From positions 172,205,501 to 172,269,500 of the forward strand of contig NC_090989.1 of the NCBI RefSeq assembly GCF_041146395.1: 64,000 nt of DNA. The letters run 5' to 3'. The first letter of the stretch is position 1; each line of letters starts with the position of its first letter. The notes beneath the pieces are model-generated. The model did no database searches. It saw only the letters and a list, made by a program, of their open reading frames with translations, and was not told the DNA's origin. A program made the position numbers and the translations under genes. Below are positions 12,505 to 23,560 of this stretch, piece by piece. The DNA is from Eulemur rufifrons. Its lineage: Eukaryota; Chordata; Mammalia; Primates; Lemuridae.

Positions 12505-12595
12505 CTTGTTAACTTTCACACCTTCTTTTGGAGTTTGTTTGGTTGCTAGATTATATCCAATCATCTGCTTAGCCAGCTGTCCCACAACATTAGGA
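12505..12595 (-). CDS. SUCLG2: SUCLG2 internal exon (91 nt)
   Basis: The acceptor reads CCCTCTTAG and the donor GTAATA. The exon begins with one base (T) that completes the Asp codon opened by the exon at 13490-13589, followed by 30 whole codons that begin PNVVGQLAKQMIGYNLATKQ and end GVKVNK. It therefore ends in phase 0. The sequence matches the SUCLG2 ATP-grasp region downstream of the glycine-rich loop and shows no breaks. The intron separating it from the preceding exon is only 894 bases, the shortest seen here. An A-rich low-complexity stretch (about 12611-12643) lies just outside the acceptor side and a T-rich stretch (about 12439-12466) just beyond the donor. Confidence 0.95.
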
Positions 12596-13489
12596 CTAAG
12601 AGGGAGAGGGAAAAAAAAAAAAGAGAAAAAAAAGAAAAGAAAATCAATGCCTGTTGAAAATCATCTTAAAGCAGAGTCCATATATCCTCGTGTCCACACT
12701 ACACAGGGTCCATCCACCTTCACCCTCCAGGAAACCAGGGGTCTTTCTGCTCACATGTGCCTAGCACCGTGCTAGGGGCTCACCAAGAGCAAAAGAAAAT
12801 GAGTGAACGAATGAATGAAATCAAGGGTGCTTGCTGACCCCCTGCTACCCTGTCCCCCCAATTAAGTTACAGTCATAGTAAAGACATAAATCTGAAATGA
12901 ATATGAGCTTTAGACAAGGGTTGAATAAAGACTTGAGAGTGGACAATTTGGGAAATATTGAACAAGGACAGGGATAAGGAAGAGGGTAAAGATCAAAGTA
13001 CATAGTGAAAGGCTATTTGACAGGAACAGGAAGGAAAGTGCTCAATGCTGGGAGACCGGGCAGTGGGAGATGAAGTTGAAAAGACAGGCTGGGATAAAGG
13101 AAGCCTTGTACTATCAGACAGGAGGTACAATTGATGACGCCACCGGGAATGGGGAGCCCCTGCAGGTTCTTGAATAGGGGAGTGACATTACAGAAGTAGC
13201 ATTTCACTTGCAAGTGGCATCATTTCCAGCATTTATGAGGAATCATTGATTGGCTACGAGAGAAGGACTGTCAAGTTTCCACCAGTTAGTGAAGAAAAAT
13301 CCTTCTGTGGGAGCAGAAGGAAGACGGGGGCATCACCAGAGCCCTCTGCCTATAATTTCAGTTTCCTCTGGTTTCTATGACTTGCTCCTGGCCCCATCCA
13401 ACCATCCTTCTCAACGTGCCTTTCAATCATGAGCAAGATCTTCCTAACTGCTCAGCCCAAAGACAAAGAAGTAAAACCTCCAGACTTAC
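12596..13489 (-). other. SUCLG2 intron (894 nt)
   Basis: Short complete intron between two phase-matched exons, donor GTAAGT and acceptor CTCTTAG. It holds an A-rich tract near 12611-12643 and an L2-like fragment near 13080-13215. Confidence 0.9.
13080..13215. repeat. L2-like fragment
   Basis: 'aatggggagcccctgcaggt' followed by 'tcttgaataggggagtgaca' resembles a common ancient LINE-2 phrase. It is weak and short. Confidence 0.35.
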
Positions 13490-13589
13490 TCCTTTGTTAA
13501 ATGAACACCTCCTTTCAAACCGCTATTGAAGACACCTTTTCCTCTTCCTCCAGCTAAGATCTGGGCTTTTAAAACAATTTCTTTTGCAT
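13490..13589 (-). CDS. SUCLG2: SUCLG2 internal exon: glycine-rich part of the ATP-grasp domain (100 nt)
   Basis: The exon is preceded on the minus strand by a pyrimidine-rich tract ending in TTTCAG and followed by GTAAGT, a near-consensus donor. It starts inside a codon (the last two bases of xAT) and ends with the first two bases (GA) of an Asp codon. Between them are 32 codons that read [20 protein letters not shown] and onward to a GGVHLTK segment. The glycine-rich AGGRGKG run corresponds to the nucleotide-binding loop of succinyl-CoA ligase beta subunits, where the related bacterial SucC has a similar motif. It is the first SUCLG2 exon met in this window. The upstream intron extends past the right edge. 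No stop or frameshift is present. Confidence 0.95.
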
Positions 13590-13633
13590 CTGAAAAAGAA
13601 AAATCCAGAGTTGGTAGCTGATTTTAAATTCAT

Positions 13634-13676
13634 TCTTTCTCTCCCTCCCTCCCTCCCTTCCTTCCTTTCTTCCTTT
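13634..13676. repeat. Pyrimidine-rich simple repeat
   Basis: Imperfect CTCC/CTTC units, all pyrimidine on the plus strand. It lies 45 bases upstream, in transcript sense, of the exon acceptor at 13590; there the transcript strand is purine-rich. Confidence 0.95.
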
Positions 13677-14390
13677 GCAACAAGGAAACCAATAATGACA
13701 TATAACTTCCAAGTGACTGCTAAAAACTCTAACTTTGAAAATAAAGGCAATAAAGAACTTCAAAACACATCAATAAGCCTAAATACAAAGCTTGTTTCCC
13801 CAGCACATTCAAATGTTTCCTACCAGTTTAATCAGCTAATACTCAACCATCCAGAGGGAATGCAAGGCATGTGTTTTCTTGCTCTTTTCAGTGTGCCAGA
13901 AGACACTAAATAAATACTGGAGGGAGGTATTAATTTTACTGTGTAATGACACAAAGTACTAGTCTGTCAGTCAGAGAAGCTAACTGCATGTCAGCCACAG
14001 GAGATGTCAAAGTGAAGACTGGATTATGTGGGGAAAAGGTTTAAAAAGCAAGATACAAAAGTCTGATTTAATAACTGTGTTCTTAAAAAACCAACAGTTT
14101 TCTGAGCACTTGTTCTACATATTGATAGGGTTGGGCAAGGGAGGACGAAATGGATTAAAACTAAGAGCAAGCAATACTTTAAAATACTGGCAAGGTAACA
14201 AAATATTCTGGGGGAAGCGGGTTGTGGAATCTCTGTTTCTCAGCACACTCAAGGAAAATAGGAAAATCTTGACCTTTTAGACTAGAGTTATAAGGTCAAA
14301 TATCTCTATGGGCCTTGCAGGAAGGTTGGGTGTGTAAAATAGCCCAGAGATAAACAGGGCCTTCAGCAAACAGGAGAGCTCCCTTCTCCA

Positions 14391-14422
14391 ACCACACATA
14401 CACACACACACACACACACAAA
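14391..14422. repeat. (CA)n microsatellite
   Basis: About 13 CA units with one interruption near the left end. Confidence 0.95.
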
Positions 14423-14559
14423 CAGCAGCTTCCAAATCTAATATGTTTAACAAACTAAACAGCACACATCTGCAAGCCACAGCTGGCATCCTCTGTTTGT
14501 GAGTCATCTTTGTTTAAAATGAGAGACGGAATCAGACAGTCTTCTTCTGTAAGGCTATG

Positions 14560-14780
14560 ATGGTTTTTCTGATTCAGCACACCAGGTTTAGAATCCACAC
14601 ACCCAGGGTTCAATCCAGCCTTCATCCCTCACCCAGCTGTGTGACATTAGGCAAATTACTTAATGTCTCCGAGACTCCATTTACTCGACTGTGAAACGAT
14701 AAGGGTTCTTTTTAAAATTAAATGAGATAATACAGGTGAATGTTTTATCTCAGAGCCAGAAAACTCATATGATTAAAGAT
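14560..14780 (+). repeat. MIR SINE
   Basis: 'cagggttcaatccagccttc', 'cagctgtgtgacattaggca', 'aaattacttaatgtctccga' and 'attaaatgagataata' occur in the order of a nearly complete sense MIR. Confidence 0.9.
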
Positions 14781-16699
14781 TATTGCCTCAAATAGTTAAT
14801 TTATTACTTTGTATATAACCAAAATATATAGAACATATATTTTGCATATATACAATCAAAAGGATCATTTCAGAGATGGTAAAAAAAAAAAAGCTGATTG
14901 GTATCTGACACCACTCATGTAAGGCAAGAGCTCCTAAGTGTTGGCTATTTTATTAAATAGTTATTACTGTCATCGTTGTTACTCATAGGTAAATTGGTGA
15001 AGGTTCAAAGAGTTTTATCACCAAGAGGGAGCTGCAGAAGGATTTTAACTATGAAGGCACTGGGCCAGTTGCCCAGCTGATGCTGTTAAACCATTAAGGC
15101 TCATTCACTGTCATCATTGGCTGGTCTTCCTTTCTCCTGTATTTGCTTACACTCAGAAAGCTAGGGCTCACCTTCCCCTCATAAGCAAACATAGTTCCTC
15201 CTTAGAAGTTTATACCCTGTGACAATAGTTTCTGCCCTAGACATGAATCATCCTAACATGAGTCAAACCCTGTCTTACACTCGTAAACCTGTTCCCATCA
15301 AGCTGAGTAGAAGACAAGCTAATTACTAGAAACTGATCAGTAAAGGAACCAAGTAAAATGAATTTATTGCATATTTAGGCATGTAACAATAGCAGTAAGA
15401 GCAAGGATATTGGAGTTCAACAGACCTGTGAAAATCTCCAACCCGATTTACTACTTTCTTTGTAGAGAAGAGACTGAGATTCAGAAAGGTAAAAATAACA
15501 TGCCCTCCGTCACATGTTCATAGTAAAGGAATCTACAGTGTTATGAAGATATGAAGAATAAATGAAATATAGTAGGTAAGGCACCTGACATCATTTTTTA
15601 AAAAGTCAAAATATGATAGCTATCATCACTTTAATGATTTTTAGAAATTATTTTTTTAAAGTGATATATAGGAAGACATTTCCTATTAGTCTTTTGAAGA
15701 CATCAAGTGGAAAGGAAAAAATACTTTTTGCTGTCTACTCAGATTTTTAATTGTGATCACTTCAATTTATTTTTAAAAACATAACCAGCATTCCATGGCC
15801 ACCATCATTTTTCATATCCTTGTCATCCAGAAGAAAGAGATGCTTCCCTCTCCAAGCTTTCTCGCAGCAAAACTTGAAAGCCAGACAGAATACCTAATTG
15901 TGCATTGTTAATTGGCACTACGGTGGCTTGATTAGATCAGCTTTAATCAGTAACCATCAAGACACAGAGACAGTTGTATCCTCAATGAAGTGTTGTCAAT
16001 TACACATGTCGCTATTTGACCTCCCCTCGAAAAAACTCCATGCTACTCAGTGGGTGGGCCAAGGCATTACTTAGGAACCTGTGAAGCCATATATCAGCAC
16101 AAACTGGAAAAGACTATCCAATCTATGAACAGCATCTGCAATTTATACCCCAGGCCAAAAATGAGTTCACTAAAATCATCTTTTCTGATTAGATCTCAAG
16201 TACTAAAATCAATATAGCAGGTCAGCAGTCCAAAGTAAAGCAAGTTTTCCTCATCTTGAGGGAAATTCTCACAACGTAATTTAATTCAGTGATTATTTAC
16301 TCAAGGTGCTGAAAATTAACTGAAGGGCCAAATCCTACTCAACAGTAACTAGTCTCTTGTTCCATATTTACCAAGTGGATTCACACTTACTTAATGTCAT
16401 TCTATTTTATTTAAAGATCTGATTTCTACAAAAACTCACAGAAATTTCTGTTTAGGTTTTTTTTTTTTTCACATTACCTCCTACCCCTGCTCCCAAACAG
16501 AATTACAAAAGAATATCCTATACATGAAATCCAATTAAAAAGAGAGAATTAAAAAACCCTATTCTAATAGATTTTATATAAAAATAGATTGCAACCTAGA
16601 CATTGATAACCATATTACTGAACTCTGAGTAGGCATAACTCAGGTCTGTATAACTCCAAACTCCTTGCTCTTAACTGCTACCTGTATATGCAGTAGCTT

Positions 16700-16732
16700 A
16701 AATATAGTGAATGCAAAACATTCACTATATTT
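16700..16732. repeat. Perfect 14-bp inverted repeat with a 5-base loop
   Basis: The arms AAATATAGTGAATG and CATTCACTATATTT are exact reverse complements, separated by CAAAA. The pairing stops sharply on both sides. No surrounding element explains it. Confidence 0.9.
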
Positions 16733-18215
16733 TGTTCTTTTTTCTGGTGAGCTTCTGATAATGAACAGTACTCATGGCTAGGTTTCCACTCAGTTTGATA
16801 GGAACCAGATTATTATAATTTAAATATATTTTATTAGAAAACACGGTAAGACATATTTGATAAACTTATAAATATGTAAGACTCTCAAATACCATATCAC
16901 TTACAAGAACAATATTTACAGCCATTTAGAAAGCCTAAACAAAACCCCACTCCAGGGTCTATTAGCTGAATCAAAACAATGCTTTTGCAAATGTTTTCCT
17001 CTCATTCTTCATCAAAAGCATGATTCTAATTGTAATATAGTTTTATGCCAATTGATATAGTCACCCAATTGTCACATGCTGGATGATAAATGTTCTTGGA
17101 AGCATTGTTAATCTAAAGGGAAAAAAATCAATGCATTAAGGAAAGCACAACCTAAATATTACAGAATAAATAAGAAACATTTTTAATTAGGCAAGCTTTG
17201 TAAAAGTGGTTCACTTCATTTTATAAGAGATGGCATTCTGTAAATATAGTAAATACAAAATAATGTTCATGAGACATAGTTCAGGACGATAACGGGGACC
17301 ACAGTAAATGTCTGAAAATGTTAATCTAGTGATATGAATAAGTTATTTTCAACTGTCTTTTTAAAACAGTTAAGTGATGCATCAAATATTTGTATTACCA
17401 ATCTGGTTTTTATTCTGCATTGCTCTTTTCCAAAATATAATACTTTCCTAAATGCAAAGCGTAGCATTCTGTACACTGATATGGCAGTGAGATGACTACC
17501 AACATCATCATCTATTCGAGTCAATAATATTGGACTTGTTGCGGAAACTATGATTTCTGATTTCTAGGGTTCACTGACTGTAGCAAAATTGGAATATCTA
17601 GTTTTCAGCACAATTACATTGTGCAGTTTCTAGCATGGTGATCACATTTCATGAGGTTTGATAAAATTCCTAATCGGGACAGTTAAAATGTAGTTCAGTA
17701 TTTCAGATTTACTTTTTACCAGAAGGCAAGAAAGAGAGGAGAAGGCAAGCCAAGAGTCCAAAGACAGGGAAAGATGGAATTTTATAAATAACACAATTAT
17801 GGGGAGATAACTTAGAGACCTAAGTGCCAATTTCCCAGAGGAAATGAGCTCACTTCTGTGTTTCCATTATGACTCCAGAACCCAAACTTAACAATAGAAT
17901 TACCAATCTTCAATCTTTCATATCTCCAATAGACTGACACATATTTCTTCAAGTTGTAACTAGGTCACTGGGAATAAGATGATATTCTGAGGACTCTTTC
18001 CACATGCCCAATGGCATTTTTGAGACTGAAACAATTATTTCTACTTCCAACATGTTTGAAATGGGCTCATCAACTCTGAGACAGAGAATTTCAAACATAT
18101 AAGACATCAGAATAAACCATTTCACCACTGGTCATGTCACTAGACTGAATTAGATTGGAGATACTTGGCTCCCCACCAGCATACTCCCCACCAGACATTT
18201 AAATTGCACATATCT

Positions 18216-18231
18216 AAAAGAATGATTTTCA
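18216..18231 (+). repeat. Target-site duplication, left copy, of the L1 at 18232
   Basis: AAAAGAATGATTTTCA here and AAAAGACTGATTTTCA at 19964-19979 differ at one base, as expected for a duplication made at L1 insertion. Confidence 0.85.
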
Positions 18232-19963
18232 TAAAAAACCTAGGAATATATTTAAGGAACTATTTAACATAGTTCTCTACAGGGAGAACTATGAAACACT
18301 GAGGAAGGAAATAGCAGAGGACGTAAACAGGTGGAAAACCATACCATGCTCGTGGGTCGGCAGAATCAACATTGTTAAAATGTCTATCCCACCCAAAGTG
18401 ATCTACAGATTCAGTGCAATTGCTATGAAAATACAAACATCATTTTTCACAGATACAGAAAAAATAATTCTATGCTTCATATGGAACCAGAGAAGACCCC
18501 ATATAGCAAAAGCAATCTTAAGCAAAAAGAACAAATTGGGAGGTATCAATTTACCAGACTTCAAGCTACACTACAAGGCTATAGTAACTAAAACAGCATG
18601 GTACTGGCACAAGAACAGAGACATACACCAATGGAACAGAACTGAGAACCCAGATAAAAAAAACATCCTCATATAGCCATCTAATCTTTGACAAATCAGA
18701 CAAAAGCATACACTGGGGGAAAGAATCCTTATTCAATAAATGGTGCTGGGGAAATTGGATAACCACATGTAGAAGACTGAAACAGGGATCTGCACCTTTC
18801 ACCTCTCACAAAAATCCACTCACAGTGGGTAACAGATTTAAACCTAAGGTATGAAACTATAAGAATTCTAGAAGAAAATTTTGGAAAAACTCTTATAGAC
18901 ATTGGCCTAAGCAAAGAATTTATGAAGAAGCCCCAAAGGCAATCACAGCAACAACAAAGATAAATAAAGGGAACCTGATCAAATTAAAAACCTTCTGCAC
19001 AGCCAAGGAAACTATCACAAGAGCAAACAGACAACCTACAGAATGGGAGAAAATATTGGCATGCTACATATCTGATAAAGGGCTGATACCTAGAATTTAT
19101 ACAGAACTCAGGAAAATCAGCAAGAAAAAAATCAAACAACCCTATCAAAAAGTGCGCAAAGGACATGAACAGAAACCTTTCAAAAGAAGAAAGACTAATG
19201 ACCAACAAACATATGAAAAAATGCTCAACATCTCTGATTATCAGGGAAATGCAAATCAGAATGGCCTTTATCAAAAAGTCCCAAAACAATAAATGTTGGT
19301 GTGGATGCAGACAGATAGGAACACTCATACACTGCTGGTGAGACTGCAAACTAGTATAATTTTTGTGGAAAGTAATATGGAGATACCTCAAAGAGCTTCA
19401 AGCAGAACTACCATTTGATGCAGCAATCCCATTATTGGGCATCTACCCAAAAGAACAAAAGATATTCTATAAAAAAGACATCTGCACTCGAATGTTTACA
19501 GCAGCACAATTCACAATTGCAAAGATGTGGAAACAACCTAAGTGCCCATCAATACATGAGTGGATTAATAAAATGTGGTATATCTGTACCATGGAGTTCT
19601 ACTCAGCCACAAAAAACAATGGTGATATAGCACCTCTTATATTATGCTGGATAGAGCTGGAATCCATTCTACTAAGTGAAGTATAACAAAAATGGAAAAA
19701 CAAGCACCACATGTACTCACCATCAAATTGGTTTTAACTGATCGACACTTAAATGCACATATAGCAATAACATTCATCAGGTGTCGGGCAGATGGAAGGG
19801 GGAAAGAGGGGATGGGTATATACACACCTAATGTGTGAAGTGTGTACCATCTGGGGGATGGATACTCTTGGAGCTCTGACTTGAGTGGGGCAAAGGCAAT
19901 ATACATAACCTAACCATTTGTATCCCCATAATATGTTGAAATAAAAAAAATTAAAAAATAAAT
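18232..19963 (+). mobile_element. L1, 5'-truncated, primate lineage copy (ORF2 3' part, 3' UTR, A-rich tail)
   Basis: A 1.73-kb L1 remnant bracketed by a 16-bp target duplication. It begins late in ORF2, with reading-frame pieces at 18380-18676 (98 codons, including an [21 protein letters not shown] segment), 19056-19292 and 19363-19686. The last ends just after the ORF2 C-terminus. The pieces lie in different frames or are split by stops, so the copy is dead. The 3' UTR has a G-rich stretch and the tail is A-rich with AATAAA-like runs. The reverse strand has long spurious frames, which I reject. The 3' UTR wording fits a strepsirrhine L1 lineage. Confidence 0.92.
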
Positions 19964-21318
19964 AAAAGACTGATTTTCAAATTTAAATAAAAAATGGAAA
20001 TAGGACAATCTTTAGGACAGGGATTTGTGATACAATTAGGAAGCTGTCCAGGGAGATATTACTTCACATTAAGAAATCCTTTACTGATAAGGCTTTTATG
20101 TAAGTTGTAAATCTAAAATTTCCTATTGAATATGATATCCAATTAGTTCCACATTATCCAAAATAATTCCTTTATGCAGATACTGTGGGGATATGATAAT
20201 ACCACTTTGAACAGTTTATTGATTATAAAAAAGATAATATCTCCACACAAAATACGTTTATGTTTTGAAGGGAAAAATTTGAATTTTAGTCTCTATAACA
20301 ATTCTTAAAGTTTATTAAGTCATTGTTTTTTCACATTGCCATGGTCCTTAAAAATGTTGTATATTTATTACTACATTATAGGCCTCATTAAAGTCTATAA
20401 TGATAAATTAGCCTACTCTTCTGATCTTGTCACTAATCTTACTTATTGCTTTCATAACCATTAATACACACTTTGTTGGTAATAAAATTTTTAAAGCTTG
20501 ATAAAAATTACCTCCAGAAAGGCCCAATTCAGTTGTAATATCTTACTCTTACTTCTCATAAAAGATACAATCTTGCTCTTTTCATGTAGTTTAATACCAG
20601 CAAGCCAATCTTACACTGTGTCAACTAGATTAAAAGATATAATTCTACAAGAAAGCTTAAGAACAGAGTCTCCTAGTATTGATGACAAAAAATACCCATG
20701 TGATTACTGAAGCACCTGTAGCTAATTAAAGAATCTCTAACACTAAGGCTGCAAGCATAGCGCATGAAACAAATCTTTTGCAAGTGAAGCCACTTTAAGA
20801 AACGACAACTCTTTAGAAGAAAACAAGTTTCTTCAGAAGAAACGCCCAGAAAAAATCTCTTCTGTGTTTTATACAGATTACAGGATGGATTGATGATATG
20901 CATTGGTAATAAAAATGCCTGTGTAACATTTGTAACTTCAACAGAGCTTGGAAACAGTCATGGCAGATGAAAAGCATTTATGAACATCAAAATCATTTCT
21001 GCAGTTGTTGTGGCATGTTTGAAAGGCAGGAAGGAGAAAAGGAAAACTAGCTATAAAAAATCAGTTTTCTCCCTGATCTCCAAACCAAAGAGGTGAGTCA
21101 ATCAGGGTTCAATGAGAGAAGCAGAACCATTACGAGTTATGGATAAGGGAATCAAAGCTTACAAAATTGCAGGAGGAGCTGAGAAAAGGAAGGTCTGAAA
21201 GTGAGGGTTGAAGGATCATAGGAGTCTCCAACCAGCCAAGCAGAGGAACCAGCACCTCCAGATGTAGAAGTGGTATGGCAAAGGAGGAGTTGTGGAGGAC
21301 ATGCGACTTGTCACCAAG

Positions 21319-21703
21319 TGCTATAGTTTGAATGTTTGTCCCCCATCTTATGTTGAAATTTGATCCCCAATGTTAGAGGTGGGGCCTACTGGGAGGTGTG
21401 TTTGGGTCATGGGGGTGGATCCCTCATGAATAGATCTACACCCTCCCATTAGCTCCCATGAGAGAGCTGGTTGTTGACAAGAGCCTGGCACCCACCCCCA
21501 CCTGCTCTGCCATGTGATCTCTGCACACACAGGCTCCCCCTTGCCTCCCACCATGGGAGGAGCAGCCTGAATCCCTCATCACATGCCCTACCTTGAACCT
21601 TCCAGCCAGCAGAGCCATGAGTTAAATATAACTAAAGTTCTTTTCTTTATAAACTACCCAGCTTCAGATATTCCTTTATAGCCACACTAAATGGACTAAG
21701 ACA
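21319..21703 (+). mobile_element. Solo MaLR LTR (MST type) with target duplication
   Basis: The 385-bp LTR starts TGCTATAGTTTGAATG and ends ACTAAGACA, as MST/THE1-class LTRs do. Exact CCAAG copies flank it at 21314-21318 and 21704-21708. No internal retroviral sequence is present, so it is the product of LTR-LTR recombination. Short frames inside are incidental. Confidence 0.93.
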
Positions 21704-22851
21704 CCAAGCATCTCATGAGGGGCCTGGGTCCATACTGATCAGCAGGGTCAGTATTTGGGAAAAAATAGCTGGAGACAGACCAAAGGGGAGAAAGGACAAG
21801 GTGGAGCCTCTTGCCAGAATCTCTACATTCACCCATCACCACCTAGTCACAATGAACTGCAGAGAGTAAGGGCAAATTCCTCTTTCGGTCAACTCAAATC
21901 CAAAATTATACAGGGAAAAAAATCCTGAGAAATGCAGTTCCAGCTTAACCAAAGTGACATGGTATCTAAATCACCACATGTCATGGTAAAGAGATCTGAT
22001 GGCAGAGCCCACAACTGGTGCAGATTCAGAACGAACAGCTCTGAAATTTTTTGGAGTGGCTTGAGAACCCATTTTGGGCAAAGGAATGTGGATCCTTTGG
22101 CTGCAGATTATTGGATGCTACCTGACAATAGAAACATAAAAGGAGATTCTCTTGTTGATCTTAACCAGTGATGCACAAGGGAGGAACAAAGGTAGAACAG
22201 CCAGAACGGCTATGGGTGTGCATGCACTCTTCTACACTGCTGGTGGGAAACTCAGGAAATCTGTATTTTCAGAGCCAACTAGAATGACTATGAAATTTAA
22301 AATGTATATAATATATACACTGCCTGGCTGCACCCATATTTAAAGATGTTTCTTCCACTTTTACAGCAATATTATCAATTCCTCTATCTGACCCTCCACT
22401 AGTGAGAGGTGTTCTCATATGCAGTCATAATTACTGTGTGGAATCTTCGCTCTGCTGTCCTTGACTGCCATCATTCGCTGCCCCTGGGTTCTTGACCACA
22501 CTAATGTCAGTTTCCTTACGCTTCTCCCTGTCCATTACGGAAGAGATTCTTCAGCTTCTCGTGAGTGGGTCCTTTCAGAGGGGATCTTAAAGCAGAGTGG
22601 CTGAGCCCCTAGTGACCCAGCTTTCTCCTTTATAGCATGGACTGTATGTCCAGAGGACACATGTTCTCCACAGAATACTCCGGCTTAATCGGGCACCGCC
22701 TCACACTACACCTGAGACCTTGGTGCCCACAGAGCTCCAGCCCCTGCTGCCCAGCTGTTTCCACGTTCTCACTCAGAGAGATCATCTCTCAGAAACACTT
22801 CACCTCTCTAACCAGTCCTGCTCTTTACAAGGACTCGTTCTCCAGATAGGC

Positions 22852-22905
22852 CATTGGGAAATCATAATTTCCCAGTCATAATTCCCAATGCATAATTTCC
22901 CAATG
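22852..22905. repeat. Short tandem and inverted repeat cluster
   Basis: CATTGGGAAAT at 22852-22862 is the reverse complement of ATTTCCCAATG at 22895-22905. Between them a unit close to CATAATTTCCCA occurs three times. Confidence 0.85.
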
Positions 22906-23089
22906 CAGACTGATTTCAGACTCTCTCTCACAGACGTCTGAGCTCAGTGCAAATCAAAGAATAGGGCTGGGCACCTGTTCCATGCTGCTGAAAAATTCAT
23001 GACAGTTAAAAAGTACCTGGAATGTTCTGAGACAATTAGGAGATCCATCTGCTCAATGTTTGCAGAAAACCTTTTGATAGAACAATCTC

Positions 23090-23560
23090 GCTTCTATGAA
23101 AATCGACTACAGAAATAAAAGACTTTTCACTGCAATGTAATTAAAATGGTGAAACACTGGAAACAATCTATGCATCCATCAATATCTGGGGATTATTGGA
23201 AAAATAAATTTTGTATATCCACATAGTAAAATAATATACTAAAATGCTATATAGTCATTAACAATGATTAAATATATCTTTAAGAACAAACGTGGGAAAA
23301 TGTCCATGGACAAAGTAAACTTTAAGTGGACCTTAATGACTACTATTTTAAAAAATAAAATATTGACATTTTAAATAGTTACACAGTCATAACGAAATCT
23401 AAATGAATAATAACCAAACAATTAATCGGGGTTATCTTGAGAGTGTAGGGACTGGCATTATGGGCGTAGCATATCTTTTCAGTACTGATTTAATATCTTT
23501 GAATTATCACGGGTTGTCAAAAAATACATTTAAAAAAGAATTTTAAAACTGTGAGATAAA
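23090..23560 (+). mobile_element. Old L1M fragment
   Basis: 'ggtgaaacactggaaacaat', 'ctatgcatccatcaatatct' and the AT-rich continuation match the ORF2 end and 3' UTR of old L1s. The weaker part before it (22200-22340) may be a detached piece of the same copy. Confidence 0.65.

Larger units (their letters stand above)
4514..13589 (-). other. SUCLG2: SUCLG2, partial gene (four internal exons and the introns between them)
   Basis: Four exons on the minus strand, read from high to low coordinates, join into one open frame that matches succinyl-CoA ligase [GDP-forming] subunit beta. The enzyme acts in the mitochondrial matrix. With the alpha subunit SUCLG1 it converts succinyl-CoA, GDP and phosphate to succinate, CoA and GTP in the citric acid cycle. 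The exons here cover roughly the first third to half of the mature protein, within the ATP-grasp fold. The mitochondrial targeting exon, the exon before 13589, the C-terminal CoA-ligase exons and the 3' UTR are not in the window. I searched by eye for the adjoining exons on both sides and did not find them. The paralogue SUCLA2 is less likely, because the wording of all four exons agrees with the GTP-specific subunit as I remember it. Confidence 0.95.

Noticed and set aside
18984..19391. 135-codon frame on the minus strand
   Set aside because: It is antisense to L1 ORF2.
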